DNA of 52,487 bases from Planctomycetota bacterium (GTDB lineage Bacteria > Planctomycetota > Phycisphaerae > WQYP01): contig JAJZCR010000021.1 of the NCBI GenBank assembly GCA_021851715.1, forward strand, positions 1 to 52,487, written 5' to 3'. Of this stretch, positions 8,839-17,385 are shown in pieces. The stretch's first letter is position 1; every line of letters begins with the position of its first letter. Position numbers and translations under genes: made by a program. Below the pieces are notes generated by a model. It was given only the letters and a program-made list of their open reading frames with translations. It had not been told where the DNA came from and did no database searches.

Positions 8839-9716
8839 ATACACGCAATAGCATGAGTAAGATCTTCACGGCGGCAGCCGCGGCGGCATTGGCGTTAAGT
8901 GCGGGCGCAACCTACGCGGACATCACCACCGGTCTGGTGCTGGATTGGACCATGAACCAGTCCACCGGCACCACCGTGGTCAATTCCGCCCCGGGCGGAA
9001 GTTCCGCCGATAACGGCACCGTCAACACCGCCTCGGATACCGCCTGGGTTCCGGACGCTCCCGGTGGAGGCTACGCCTTGCAGCTAAACACCACTGGCGG
9101 CCCGGCGCAGAGCGGCTATGTTTCCACCAGCGGCAGTTCGGATGTGGCGCTGTCCACGTATACGCTCTCCTGCTGGATGAATCTGGATTATGTTCCACCC
9201 AGCAGCAACGGTGCAACCAACCCGGGGCTATTCAATTCCCGATTTAACGGCGGCCATACCGATATTCAGATTGAAAACGCAAGCACCAGCACGGCCGGGT
9301 ATGCGCGCGGCGTACACGCGGATATCGGCAGCAGCAGCGGATATATCACCACCGGAGCGGATGCAGCTTACCAATTTTACCCCCATACATGGTACCTGAT
9401 CACCTACGCCGTCCAAACCGGAAGTGTGGACATTTATGTCAACGGCGTTTTGGCGAAATCGTATGCTGACGGCGGCACCGCCCCACTGCTGGAGGCCGGC
9501 GGCTTTAATGTCGGCAGTGGCGCGGGCAGCGGCACGGCGGTTTTCCTGCCGGCGGCAATCGCCGATTTCACCATCTACAACCGCGTTCTATCGAGCAGCG
9601 ATGTGGCCCAACTGTACAACAGTGCCATTCCCGAACCGGCCACGCTGGGCCTGATGGCTGTGATGGGTGCGGGATTGCCGCTGATCGGCCGCAAACGGAG
9701 GCGGGCCTCATACTGA
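8835..9716 (+). CDS. PEP-CTERM protein with LamG-like domain
   Basis: This is a 293-residue protein. The ATG at 8835 is preferred because AAAGGGGG lies upstream and it overlaps the previous stop. The signal sequence ends near residue 28 (GATYA). The mature body has the LamG/concanavalin-A-like pattern: LVLDWTMNQSTGTTVVNS, YTLSCWMNL, HTWYLITYAVQTGSVDIYVNGV, and IADFTIYNRVLSSSDVAQLYN near the end. This fold usually binds carbohydrate. The tail is IPEPATLGLMAVMGAGLPLIGRK. It is likely anchored at or released from the cell surface. Confidence 0.9.
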   Translation: MNTRNSMSKIFTAAAAAALALSAGATYADITTGLVLDWTMNQSTGTTVVNSAPGGSSADNGTVNTASDTAWVPDAPGGGYALQLNTTGGPAQSGYVSTSGSSDVALSTYTLSCWMNLDYVPPSSNGATNPGLFNSRFNGGHTDIQIENASTSTAGYARGVHADIGSSSGYITTGADAAYQFYPHTWYLITYAVQTGSVDIYVNGVLAKSYADGGTAPLLEAGGFNVGSGAGSGTAVFLPAAIADFTIYNRVLSSSDVAQLYNSAIPEPATLGLMAVMGAGLPLIGRKRRRASY

Positions 9717-9762
9717 ACTGTTTGGCATTATTTTTCATTTTTCGTTTTTTTGGTGACATCAA

Positions 9763-10536
9763 ATGAACACTTATCACAAAACGTCGCAAGGCACAGTGTT
9801 CTTGGCAATAGCCGCAGTGGTGGCGCTAACCCTCGCCGCGGCCCAAGCCACCCAGGCCACCATCATCGAAACCGACAGCACCACCAGCAGTGGTTTCACC
9901 ATCAACACCACCGGCGACCTGGCCTACGACGTTGCACCCGTGGTCAGCGGCACCGGGCTGCTTACCAGCATTGCCGAGGATAACGGCAGTCCGCAGCCGA
10001 CCAACAACCCGGCCGTCCTTACGGACGGCCTGTTCGGGCCTGCGGACCCCACCAATACCACCCCCACGACAGTGGCAGGCATCCAAAATGGAACCATTAT
10101 TACCATACCCCTGGCCAGCCCGTCCGATATCAGCGGCATCGAAACCTACACCGCGTGGCACGACACGGGGCGCGACGGCCAAAATTACACCGCTTCCTAT
10201 TCAAGTGACGGCGGAACCGGCTACTCCCCCCTCGATACTGTCGCTTACGCGCCATCTCAAAACGACGCGGAGGTGGCGCTGGCCAGCAGCACCGGATCAT
10301 TGGCCAGTGGGGTAACGGATATCCAGTTCAACTTCGAAAATGTCGAGAACAACGGCGTGGGCTACTCGGAGATTGCCATCTACGGCGCGGCTGTCCCCGA
10401 ACCGGCTTCGCTGGCCCTGCTGGCTGTCGCCGGTTTGGCCATTCTGGTGCGCCCACGCAAGAGCACCGGCAAGGCGAGCCTCAACAGCCGGGCCGCAGCG
10501 CATGGGCCAGACGAACCAACCTCTGCCCGGAGTTAA
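9763..10536 (+). CDS. PEP-CTERM protein with discoidin-like body
   Basis: This is a 257-residue exported protein. The signal sequence spans residues 12-34 (ending QATQA). Segments such as LTDGLFGPADP, ISGIETYTAW, NYTASYSSDGG and VTDIQFNFENVENNGVGYSEIAIYG follow the strand order of discoidin/F5-8 type C carbohydrate-binding domains. The tail is AVPEPASLALLAVAGLAILV, then an unusually long 28-residue polar end. No ribosome binding site stands out, but it sits 46 nt after 9716 in the same unit. The remnant at 686-823 derives from a relative of this gene. Confidence 0.86.
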   Translation: MNTYHKTSQGTVFLAIAAVVALTLAAAQATQATIIETDSTTSSGFTINTTGDLAYDVAPVVSGTGLLTSIAEDNGSPQPTNNPAVLTDGLFGPADPTNTTPTTVAGIQNGTIITIPLASPSDISGIETYTAWHDTGRDGQNYTASYSSDGGTGYSPLDTVAYAPSQNDAEVALASSTGSLASGVTDIQFNFENVENNGVGYSEIAIYGAAVPEPASLALLAVAGLAILVRPRKSTGKASLNSRAAAHGPDEPTSARS

Positions 10537-10563
10537 CGCAGCGCGACTCTTTATAAGGATTTT

Positions 10564-11379
10564 ATGATGAACACCTCTGGCAAAACCCCTCGCAGGACTA
10601 ACTGGGCAATCGTGGCGGCCATCGCCGCCGTTAGCGCAGCAGCGCTCTGCCGGCCCGGCCAATCCCGGGCCTCAATCATCTGGGGCGTACAGTTTGTTAC
10701 ACCCAATGGTAGCCCCACCGGGTCCGCAGTGGAGCTCACCTCCAGCCAAACGGCCGGGCTTAGCCCGCAGGACAATTGGAATCCGATATTGCTGCGCAAC
10801 TCCAGCAATACCAACCTAAGCTATAGCGATGCTCCGGTCAACGACAATGCTGGAAATAACCCCATCACCATCAGCTTTAACGCCTTTACCGATAACTACA
10901 ATACCGGCACCTACAACGGCGGGGCCACCACCAACGATATTCTGCTATCCGGTGCGGCCAAGGAAAATGGAGTCGGCAGCACCGGCACCATAATCCTGGG
11001 CGGCGTCCCCACCGGAACCTACAGCCTCATCGCGTATACCGTGGATGACAACGCCGGCGACACCGGTGCCTACACCATCGGCACCGCTACGTATTACGCC
11101 CTGAATCAAGAGGGGTCCGCCTGGAACGGAACGTTTATTCCCACCACCAGCACCACCCTTGCCGGTGCCACCACCCCCACCAACTATGTCGAATTTACCG
11201 GTCTTACTCCCAGCGCCGGACAAATCGCCATCTCGTTTGAATATGCCGCCGGCAGCAGCGATGGCGTAGCCATCAACGCGCTGCAACTCATCGCCGCACC
11301 GGAACCGCGATCCCTGGCCTTGCTGGCCGTGGCCGGTGCCGGCTTGCTGCTGATTGGCCGGCGGCGGAAGCCGGCCTGA
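10564..11379 (+). CDS. PEP-CTERM secreted protein
   Basis: This is a 271-residue protein with tandem ATGs at 10564 and 10567, preceded by TAAGGA. The signal sequence spans residues 15-36. The body begins IIWGVQFVTPNGSPTG and is Gly/Thr/Asn-rich; I cannot place it in a named fold. The segment TYSLIAYTVDDNAGDTGAYTIG resembles jelly-roll strands. The sorting motif is shifted to APEPRSLALLAVAGAGLLLIGRRRKPA, with Arg replacing the common Ala/Thr after PEP. It is last in the 8146 unit, and operator 4 begins 18 nt after its stop. Confidence 0.85.
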   Translation: MMNTSGKTPRRTNWAIVAAIAAVSAAALCRPGQSRASIIWGVQFVTPNGSPTGSAVELTSSQTAGLSPQDNWNPILLRNSSNTNLSYSDAPVNDNAGNNPITISFNAFTDNYNTGTYNGGATTNDILLSGAAKENGVGSTGTIILGGVPTGTYSLIAYTVDDNAGDTGAYTIGTATYYALNQEGSAWNGTFIPTTSTTLAGATTPTNYVEFTGLTPSAGQIAISFEYAAGSSDGVAINALQLIAAPEPRSLALLAVAGAGLLLIGRRRKPA

Positions 11380-11686
11380 ACCGGAAGCACCAGCCGTTTG
11401 CGCTGTCGTATAAAGGATTTGCGCAGCGGTATAAATGCGGGCGGTAATGGGCAGTTAGAATAATGGAGTGGATTGCGGTGGCGGGCACGGTTCCGTGCTT
11501 CCGATTTACCGCTGGCAGTCCGTGGCCGACGTGGTGTGAGTGATGCCGATTCGCAGCGATCCAACACCGCTTAGGTTGGCCGAATGTGATTGGGCCACTA
11601 GAAGCTAGGAGCTCCGCCATGAGCACGCATCCAACCATCCATCCACTACCAAACAGTGCCACGCACTGCGGCCGCAGCCGCGTCTA
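11341..11686 (+). repeat. PEP-tail/operator/pilin-leader cassette, copy 1
   Basis: About 345 bp are near-identical to 14687-15031, and similar with some drift to 33867-34213; the first part is also present near 800-900. The block covers the end of a PEP-CTERM gene, the operator and promoter, the untranslated leader, the pilin start codon, and the conserved leader codons up to the heptanucleotide tract. It looks like a unit copied by recombination, which keeps PEP-CTERM and pilin genes paired. Confidence 0.75.
11398..11461 (+). promoter_or_regulatory. tandem operator 4 and promoter
   Basis: TTGCGC-N5-TATAA units start at 11398 and 11419 (21-bp period). The -10 box TAGAAT is at 11456-11461, 37 bp after the second TTGCGC. 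There is no -35 consensus; the second TATAA box occupies its place. It drives pseudopilin B. Confidence 0.75.
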
Positions 11687-12614
11687 CTCCCGTCTCCCGT
11701 CTCCCGTCTCCCGACTCCCGTCTCGCGCAGCGCCCCGTCTGCCGCGAAGCGGCTTCACCCTCGTTGAACTTTTGGTGGTGATCCTGATTATCGCCATTTT
11801 GGTCGCTCTGCTCCTGCCCGCCCTGGCGAAAGCCCGGGAATTGGCCAATCGCGTGGTCTGTGCCAGCAACCTGCGCCAAATCGGCATCGCCATTATGGCG
11901 TACGCCGATGCCAACCGGGATCGCGCCCCTATTCAAACCCAGCAATGGGATTTATTTAAGTGTACCGATCTGTGGAATGGGCAACCCTCCACGGAACTGC
12001 CCAGCATCTACGACGGTTTGGGCTTTTTGTGGGCCGGTGGCTACGTCGGGAATAACAATGTTCAGGGCGACAGTAACGCGGGCGCGACCCAGCAGGCCGG
12101 GGAGACGCCGGTATTTTACTGCCCGTCGATGCCGCCGGACACGCGGAATACCTATGGCAATCAGGGCGATGACGAATTTGATGGAACTTCCTATGTGTAT
12201 GCCGGTATTGGCCGAAGCCCGCAAACGTTTATGAACGCCCCCCTTTCCCAAGTCGATGTGGGCGGCAGCCCGAGCACAATTGTTTCCTGGCCGGGGATAC
12301 AGGTTAATTATGTGGCGTTGCCGCAGCCGGGGCCTGGCGGAACCAGCCCGGCCTCCATTGTGCCGCAGGATAAGCCCTACGCCACGGTGGGCCGGCTGGC
12401 CATTGTCTCGGACATGTGGATGTATCCCTATAGCGACGCTTTGGGTGGAACGGTGGCGCAACTGCCGCACGGCCTGAATTATTTTAACGTGCTTTATACC
12501 GATGGTTCGGTGGTACCCTTTGAGCACCCTTATTTGACCACCAATAATTTTAATCCCGCCAATTGCTGGCAGTATGAGAATTATATCTGGTGGGTGTTTG
12601 ATCAGAATCAGTAA
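11619..12614 (+). CDS. pseudopilin-like secreted protein B
   Basis: This is a 331-residue pilin-like protein. The ATG at 11619 follows AGGAG and opens the leader [15 protein letters not shown] shared exactly with copies C and E. The leader continues through five CTCCCGT-type units, read as [14 protein letters not shown], into [19 protein letters not shown] and the pilin helix. The helix is followed by [20 protein letters not shown]. The C-terminal signature is H-x10-DG ([13 protein letters not shown]) with SVVPFEHPY. The C-terminus FDQNQ matches copy A. It is probably cleaved by a prepilin peptidase encoded elsewhere and assembled or displayed at the envelope. It is single-gene, under operator 4. 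Confidence 0.9.
   Translation: MSTHPTIHPLPNSATHCGRSRVYSRLPSPVSRLPSRAAPRLPRSGFTLVELLVVILIIAILVALLLPALAKARELANRVVCASNLRQIGIAIMAYADANRDRAPIQTQQWDLFKCTDLWNGQPSTELPSIYDGLGFLWAGGYVGNNNVQGDSNAGATQQAGETPVFYCPSMPPDTRNTYGNQGDDEFDGTSYVYAGIGRSPQTFMNAPLSQVDVGGSPSTIVSWPGIQVNYVALPQPGPGGTSPASIVPQDKPYATVGRLAIVSDMWMYPYSDALGGTVAQLPHGLNYFNVLYTDGSVVPFEHPYLTTNNFNPANCWQYENYIWWVFDQNQ
11687..11721 (+). repeat. CTCCCGT heptanucleotide tract, 5 units (in frame)
   Basis: Five 7-bp units are present, the fourth ending in A instead of T. They lie inside the pilin B leader, between the start codon and the prepilin peptidase site. Because 7 is not a multiple of 3, gain or loss of one unit shifts the reading frame of the pilin body. 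With the extra 17 nt that follow, the frame here is intact. Confidence 0.85.
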
Positions 12615-12817
12615 TGCCCTGTCAACCGTGTAAGCATTGATCATGGCTCGCCTGAGCACGCATCGGACTGCATTGGCGGATTCATGCCATTCCCCGCCCG
12701 CTTCTCTTGTTGCGTTCCTTTGATTTGCTGATCGCGGCGACCAACGGTCCGGAAAAGTGGTGGTGCCACCGGGCTTTTTCGCAGATTCGCTGGTTTTAGG
12801 CGCAGGATTGTCCGTTG
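12615..12817. other. intergenic region after pseudopilin B
   Basis: There is no gene here. A weak inverted repeat (GGTGGTGCCACC) with a following CTTTTT lies near 12760-12780 and could be a terminator. The last 60 bp resemble the sequence before operator 7 (a GCAGATTCG...GTTGTTGCG tract), so the conserved promoter block extends upstream of the tandem sites. Confidence 0.35.
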
Positions 12818-12893
12818 TTGCGCGATTGTATAAATAATTTGCGCAACGGTATAAGGAATTGTTCTTGACTTGCCTTGGGCGGGTGGTTAAATT
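12818..12893 (+). promoter_or_regulatory. tandem operator 5 and promoter
   Basis: Units start at 12818 and 12839, 21 bp apart. The -35 box TTGACT is at 12865-12870 and a -10 box TAAATT at 12888-12893, with a 17-bp spacer. The second TTGCGC is 49 bp from the -10, about one helical turn further than in the pilin-type promoters. Confidence 0.75.
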
Positions 12894-13122
12894 GATTATA
12901 GTACGACTGCTTCACCTCTGGCCGGGCTCGGTTACGGGCGGCATTGGCCGCTGGCGTGCCGTGTGGTTGGTGGTCTCTTAAGCGTTGGTCAGGTCGACGA
13001 AAGAACGGTATTGATGCTGAGGTAAGGTTGGACCCGCTCGGCGGGTTCCAGTTTTGAAATGGTTCACGGTTTTTGTGTTTGTATGTTTCTTGTGTTTAGG
13101 TTTTTTTTAAGGGAGTCCTCAC
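12894..13122 (+). promoter_or_regulatory. conserved 5' leader RNA with attenuator-like hairpin
   Basis: This is the same leader type as 4201-4414 and 17157-17385. It contains a strong stem at 13030-13049 (GGACCCGC, TCG loop, GCGGGTTCC with one bulge) followed at once by AGTTTT, which looks like an intrinsic terminator about 75 nt before the start codon. It ends in GGGAGTCCTCAC. Control by attenuation is an inference. Confidence 0.5.
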
Positions 13123-14724
13123 ATGAAAAGTTTTTCCAATAGCAATCGTAAGAATGGCCGGATACTGGCGATGTTGACGGCCATTGCCACTGCGGCGACG
13201 CTGACGGCGGTTTGTGCCCAGCCGGCCAGCGCCAACACCGACTCGTGGGTTGGTGCCACTGCCAACTGGAACGTCGCCACGGATTGGAGCGAAGGTTATC
13301 TTCCAGGCAGTCAATCGCAAACCGGTTACACCTATCCCGCTGGTCCCTGGGATGATGTGGTGATCAATAACGGTGGCAGCGTTACCATTAATACCAACGA
13401 GAATAGCGGATATCCAAGCGGGCTGAATCTGCGCGACTTTAACCTCAACGACGGCGGCGAGTCGGGCCACGTGGGCTACACCGCCGGCAGCAGCCTGACG
13501 GTGGCCACCGGTGGCTACCTGAGTTTCACCCCAAACCAAATCAATGGCGGTAGCGGGGCCGGGGTTGCCAATGGCTACGACGCCACCATCAATATCACCG
13601 GCGGTGAATTGCTTGGCTTTGGTGGTACCACTCTTGGTGATGGCATTGGCTGGGCGGGCGGCGTACAAAATCAGGTGGGTACTGGGACACTCAATGTTTC
13701 GGCGGGGCTTTTCGGTACGTCCGGGAGCGTCGATTCGGGTGCAACGAGCTCCGGCCTCACCGTCGGCAATCAAAGCAATGGTGTAGTTAATCTTAGCGGC
13801 ACCGGTACCATCAACACCGGCGAATACGGAGCAATTAGCCTGGGTGCCGGCACCCCGGCCAGTGGGTTTTCCTCTTACGGTACCGGAATCTTTACCCAGA
13901 CCGGCGGGACTCTGGACAATGGCCGGAATTTTATTATTGGCGGCAATGCCACCGGCGAGTACAACCTCTCCGCCGGAACCGCCGTCGTGGGCACCAATAA
14001 CGGCACCTTTATGATTGGCCAGAACGCCAGCGGCACCTTCACCATGACCGGCGGCACCCTTACCAGCAACAACACCATGCAGGTAGGCGGTGGCACGGGC
14101 GCGGGCACCGCTACCATCAGCGGCGGCTCGCTGGCGTTACCAAATTTGCTGGTTGGGAATTCGAATGCCACTGGCACTGGCAAGCTCGTAATCAGTGGCT
14201 CGGGCAGCACCGGCATTAACATAAGTGTTAACGCGGGTGGCTCACCCATGACCAGTTATTCCAATGGCACGCTGGATTTCCAAATTGGCTCCGGCGGCGT
14301 AACCCCGATTACGGCGGTCTCCACTGCTACGGGCGACGGAAGGTGTCTGATTAATCTGTCCGGCACGTTGGAGCTCGATTTGCTGGGCGGCTTTACCCCC
14401 ACCCATGGGCAAACTTTCGCCCTAGTTACCACCAACGTAACCGCTGGCGACAGCAACGGTAACTTCGGCATCATCACCGCCAATGAAACTTATAATAACG
14501 GCTTTGGTAGCGTTACCAACGCCGGCCTTAACTTAGATCCAACAGACGCCGCGAATTGGAGCTGGGCCGTGGACCCGATTGTTTCCGGTGGCAACACCAC
14601 AGGTTACGAATTGGTGGCCACCTATATCGGCCAGCCGACCATTCCCGAACCCGCGACGCTGGGCTTAATGGCCGTGGCCGGTGCAGGCTTGCTGCTGATT
14701 GGTCGGCGGCGGAAGCCGGCCTGA
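13123..14724 (+). CDS. large PEP-CTERM beta-repeat protein (paralog 1)
   Basis: This is a 533-residue exported protein. It starts MKSFSNSNRKNG with a signal sequence at residues 14-38. The body is built of many short beta-helix-like repeats of the form G-T-(F/L/I)-N-(V/L)-S-G-G, such as GVVNLSGTGTINTG, GTFTMTGGTLTSN and GTATISGGSLALP. A conserved SGTLELDLLGGFTPTHGQTF segment precedes the tail, which is YIGQPTIPEPATLGLMAVAGAG with GRRRKPA. It is paralogous to 17386 and 31289, and its 3' end shares near-identical DNA with 31289. It probably forms a fibrous surface or matrix protein. It is the sole gene between operator 5 and operator 6. Confidence 0.88.
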   Translation: MKSFSNSNRKNGRILAMLTAIATAATLTAVCAQPASANTDSWVGATANWNVATDWSEGYLPGSQSQTGYTYPAGPWDDVVINNGGSVTINTNENSGYPSGLNLRDFNLNDGGESGHVGYTAGSSLTVATGGYLSFTPNQINGGSGAGVANGYDATINITGGELLGFGGTTLGDGIGWAGGVQNQVGTGTLNVSAGLFGTSGSVDSGATSSGLTVGNQSNGVVNLSGTGTINTGEYGAISLGAGTPASGFSSYGTGIFTQTGGTLDNGRNFIIGGNATGEYNLSAGTAVVGTNNGTFMIGQNASGTFTMTGGTLTSNNTMQVGGGTGAGTATISGGSLALPNLLVGNSNATGTGKLVISGSGSTGINISVNAGGSPMTSYSNGTLDFQIGSGGVTPITAVSTATGDGRCLINLSGTLELDLLGGFTPTHGQTFALVTTNVTAGDSNGNFGIITANETYNNGFGSVTNAGLNLDPTDAANWSWAVDPIVSGGNTTGYELVATYIGQPTIPEPATLGLMAVAGAGLLLIGRRRKPA

Positions 14725-15031
14725 ACCGGAAGCACCAGCCGTATGCGCCATGGTATAAAGGATTTGCGTAGCGGTATAAATGCGGGCGGTAATCGGCGGT
14801 TAGAATAATGGAGTGGATTGCGGTGGCGGGCACGGTTCCGTGCTTCCGATTTACCGCTGGCAGTCCGTGGCCAACGTGGTGTGCGTGATGCCGATTCGCA
14901 GCGATCCAACACCGCTTGAGCTGGCCGAATGTGATTGGGCCACTAGAAGCTAGGAGCTCCGCCATGAGCACGCATCCAACCATCCATCCACTACCAAACA
15001 GTGCCACGCCCTGCGGCCGCAGCCGCGTCTA
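14687..15031 (+). repeat. PEP-tail/operator/pilin-leader cassette, copy 2
   Basis: This is near-identical to 11341-11686, with a few base changes (for example GTATGCGCCATGG in place of GTTTGCGCTGTCG in the operator). It carries operator 6 and the same pilin start codon context, and ends at the heptanucleotide tract. Confidence 0.75.
14743..14806 (+). promoter_or_regulatory. tandem operator 6 and promoter
   Basis: Units ATGCGC-N5-TATAA (14743) and TTGCGT-N5-TATAA (14764) keep the 21-bp period but each have one changed base. The -10 box TAGAAT is at 14801-14806. It drives pseudopilins C and D. Confidence 0.7.
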
Positions 15032-15898
15032 CTCCCGTCTCCCGTCTCCCGTCTGCCGCGAAGCGGCTTCACCCTCGTGGAACTTTTGGTGGTCATTTCC
15101 ATCATCGCCATTCTCATTGCTCTGCTGTTGCCGGCGTTGGCGGCGGCCCGGCAGCAGGCCGTTCTGGTGATGTGCCAGAGCAACATGCAGCAGACCTATA
15201 CCGCGTGCATCGGGTACGCAACGGAAAACCAGGGCTACTTTCCGCCGAGCACAGGCGACGTGGCGGATGTGTGGAACGCACTTGGCCGCGGTTATTCCGT
15301 GGCCGATTACAACGCGGCGGCGAACGAGTTCTATGGCTTCCGGTGGAACCAAAAGCAGATCTACGGGCCGATCCTTTCGCCCTACCTCGACGGCCCTTCC
15401 GATGACGCCGCCACCGGTGCCAATCCAATGAATAATTTTAACGCCAACGATTCGGTGATGGATTGCGTGGCAATCCTGAGCCACCCCGGCGGCGACCAAA
15501 CTATGGCCGACGGCCAGATCAACCCGTACCAGTACGCATTTGCATACGGCGTTCCGCCGGAAGGGCTGCAACCGACGCCCAAGTATGGCGTGCTTTTGCA
15601 GAAAGATTTGGATATGGCCTCGGCCCTGCCGGGGTCAGACCCGGTCAGCAACGTGCGGTATTTATTCGCTTGCACCAATGTCACCGGCTATGATCCGCCC
15701 AGTATCATGACCACCGGGAAATACGAATACTGGGGTTTTGGAAATTCGTACGGCAACTTCGGACAGGTTCATGGAACGCCGTGGAACGCCAAGGTGGGCA
15801 CTGGCGGCATTGGCGGAACGCAGGTCAATGTGATGACACTGGACGGTGGCGTATATGTGGTCAATTACACGCACGGCCAGACCATTGAGCAGCCGTAA
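14964..15898 (+). CDS. pseudopilin C, leader out of frame (phase OFF or broken)
   Basis: The ATG at 14964, its AGGAG site and 23 leader codons match copies B and E, but three CTCCCGT units put this ATG out of frame with the pilin body. Translation from it ends at a TGA at 15168-15170 after 68 residues. The pilin body ([33 protein letters not shown]...) is open in another frame to 15898. In that frame there is no ATG, GTG or TTG between the stop at 14951 and a GTG at 15077, which lies inside the hydrophobic helix. The body is otherwise intact, of the C/E/F/G subfamily (CQSNMQQTYTACIGYATENQGYFPPS). One or four repeat units would restore the frame. It may be phase-variable or simply a pseudogene. 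Confidence 0.75.
15032..15052 (+). repeat. CTCCCGT heptanucleotide tract, 3 perfect units (out of frame)
   Basis: Three perfect tandem 7-bp units occupy the leader of pseudopilin C. The equivalent place in copy E has one unit and is in frame, so two extra units (14 nt) cause the frameshift. Short perfect repeats of this kind are prone to slipped-strand mispairing. Confidence 0.88.
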
Positions 15899-15947
15899 TG
15901 GGCCCTCGATGCGGCCCTTGCCAATCACCTGATATAAAGGCCGATAT

Positions 15948-17003
15948 ATGGATACCAACCCGAAGATCAGCGAGCCGGGAACGCGTGCTAACCGCGGCGG
16001 CCATCTGTCATCCTGGGCGGCAGGCCCGCATCGTTTTTCCGATTCCCGGCTCGAGTCCGCCATCTCGCGGCCACAGCCGCCGTTACTCCCGTCTCCCGTC
16101 TCCCGACTCCCGTCTCGCGCAGCGCCCCGTCTGCCGCGAAGCGGCTTCACCCTCGTGGAGCTTTTGGTGGTGATCCTGATTATCGCCATTTTGGTCGCTC
16201 TGCTCCTGCCCGCCCTGGCGAAAGCCCGGGAATTGGCCAATCGCGTCGTCTGCGCCAGCAATCTGCATCAAATCGGTCTGGCAATGGTGGAATATGCCAA
16301 CGTCAATCGGGATTACCTGCCGTTGGAGGAAACCTCCAACGATAACTCCAACGGCATCGCGCCTTTCACCGATTACACGTGTGGTGGCGGGCAGGGCTAT
16401 ATCGACGGCTATGGCCAATACAATGGCTTGGGGCTGCTCTACAGCGGCGGCTATATGGGCACAGTGCTGCCGAAATACAATGGCTCTAACGCCCTGCCCG
16501 ACAACGATCCTTATTTTTATTGCCCTTCGCTGGCGGATGTCGCGTGCCAGAACGGCTGGCCCAACAGTGACAGCATGGGCCGCGGCCCCATTCAGCCCGG
16601 CCGCAATTGGCAGCGCCAATGCTCCTACGAATACGAGCAGATATCCCGGTTGGATTACGGCGATTGGAGCATGACGCAATGGAGCGAGCAGACGGCCGCA
16701 GCGGTGCGGCTTCTCAACATTCCCCATTCCCTGGCGATTGTCTCGGACCTGATTCAATACCCCGAAGCCAGCAACATCTGGCCGCCGGCCTTCGTATCCA
16801 TCTACCCCCATGGCCCGAACTATTTTAATGTGCTCTTTACCGATGGCTCCGTGCGGGCGTATACGGGCGGCGGCGGTGGTTTTTACGTATCAGACAGTCT
16901 GGGCTTTCTGGTTCCCAATAAGCCGATCGGCCCTGATATTTATAATGGCCAAAGCACCAGCGCGCTGGACACCTGGTATCTCTTCGATCAGGCGTGCAAT
17001 TAG
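15948..17003 (+). CDS. pseudopilin-like secreted protein D
   Basis: This is a 351-residue pilin-like protein. The ATG at 15948 has AAAGG upstream, and the first 45 leader residues ([15 protein letters not shown]...) differ from other copies. The leader then joins a four-unit CTCCCGT tract (16086-16113), read in a different frame as [12 protein letters not shown], and continues into [19 protein letters not shown]. At about 70 residues it is far longer than known class III leaders (usually under 30). After the helix it resembles A and B ([20 protein letters not shown]), and it carries H-x10-DG ([13 protein letters not shown]). It follows pseudopilin C by 49 nt, probably on the same transcript. 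Confidence 0.85.
   Translation: MDTNPKISEPGTRANRGGHLSSWAAGPHRFSDSRLESAISRPQPPLLPSPVSRLPSRAAPRLPRSGFTLVELLVVILIIAILVALLLPALAKARELANRVVCASNLHQIGLAMVEYANVNRDYLPLEETSNDNSNGIAPFTDYTCGGGQGYIDGYGQYNGLGLLYSGGYMGTVLPKYNGSNALPDNDPYFYCPSLADVACQNGWPNSDSMGRGPIQPGRNWQRQCSYEYEQISRLDYGDWSMTQWSEQTAAAVRLLNIPHSLAIVSDLIQYPEASNIWPPAFVSIYPHGPNYFNVLFTDGSVRAYTGGGGGFYVSDSLGFLVPNKPIGPDIYNGQSTSALDTWYLFDQACN
16086..16113 (+). repeat. CTCCCGT heptanucleotide tract, 4 units (in frame)
   Basis: Four 7-bp units are present, the third ending in A. The sequence that follows (CTCGCGCAGCGCCCC) is the same as in copy B. The upstream leader is unrelated, so the tract has been joined to a different 5' end while keeping the pilin frame open. 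Confidence 0.82.
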
Positions 17004-17081
17004 GCCGCCCCTGAAATCTGGCGCTGGTATCGGCAGGATTTTTTGCAAATTCGTCGGGTTTGAGCGCATTATGGGCGATTG

Positions 17082-17156
17082 TTGCGCAAATATATAACAG
17101 ACTTGCGCAACGGTATAAGGGATTGTTCTTGACTTGGCTGGGGCGAGTATTAAATT
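17082..17156 (+). promoter_or_regulatory. tandem operator 7 and promoter
   Basis: Units start at 17082 and 17103 with a 21-bp period. The -35 box TTGACT is at 17129-17134 and the -10 box TAAATT at 17151-17156. The first unit and its flank are identical to operator 9 at 30396. Confidence 0.75.
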
Positions 17157-17385
17157 GGTTGACGGTACGATAGCTTCATCTCAGGCCGGGCTGGATTACG
17201 GGCGGCATTGGCCGCTGGTGTGCCGTGTGGTTGGTGGCCTCTTAAGCGTTGATCAGGCCAAGGATGGGACGCTGCGATGCTGAGATAAGAATAAGGGTGG
17301 ACCCGCTCGGCGGTATCCAGTTTTCAATGGTTTATTGTTGTTGCGTTTTTTTTAAGTCTAAGTTTTTTATTAAGGGAGTCCTCAC
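17157..17385 (+). promoter_or_regulatory. conserved 5' leader RNA with hairpin
   Basis: This is closely similar to 4201-4414 over most of its length. It has a stem GGCCT...AGGCC near 17237-17260, a hairpin at 17298-17319 (TGGAcCCGC, TCG, GCGGtaTCCA) followed by GTTTTC, and the ribosome binding site GGGAGTCCTCAC. The hairpin plus U-run could act as an attenuator. The last 85 nt recur at 31201-31288. Confidence 0.5.
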
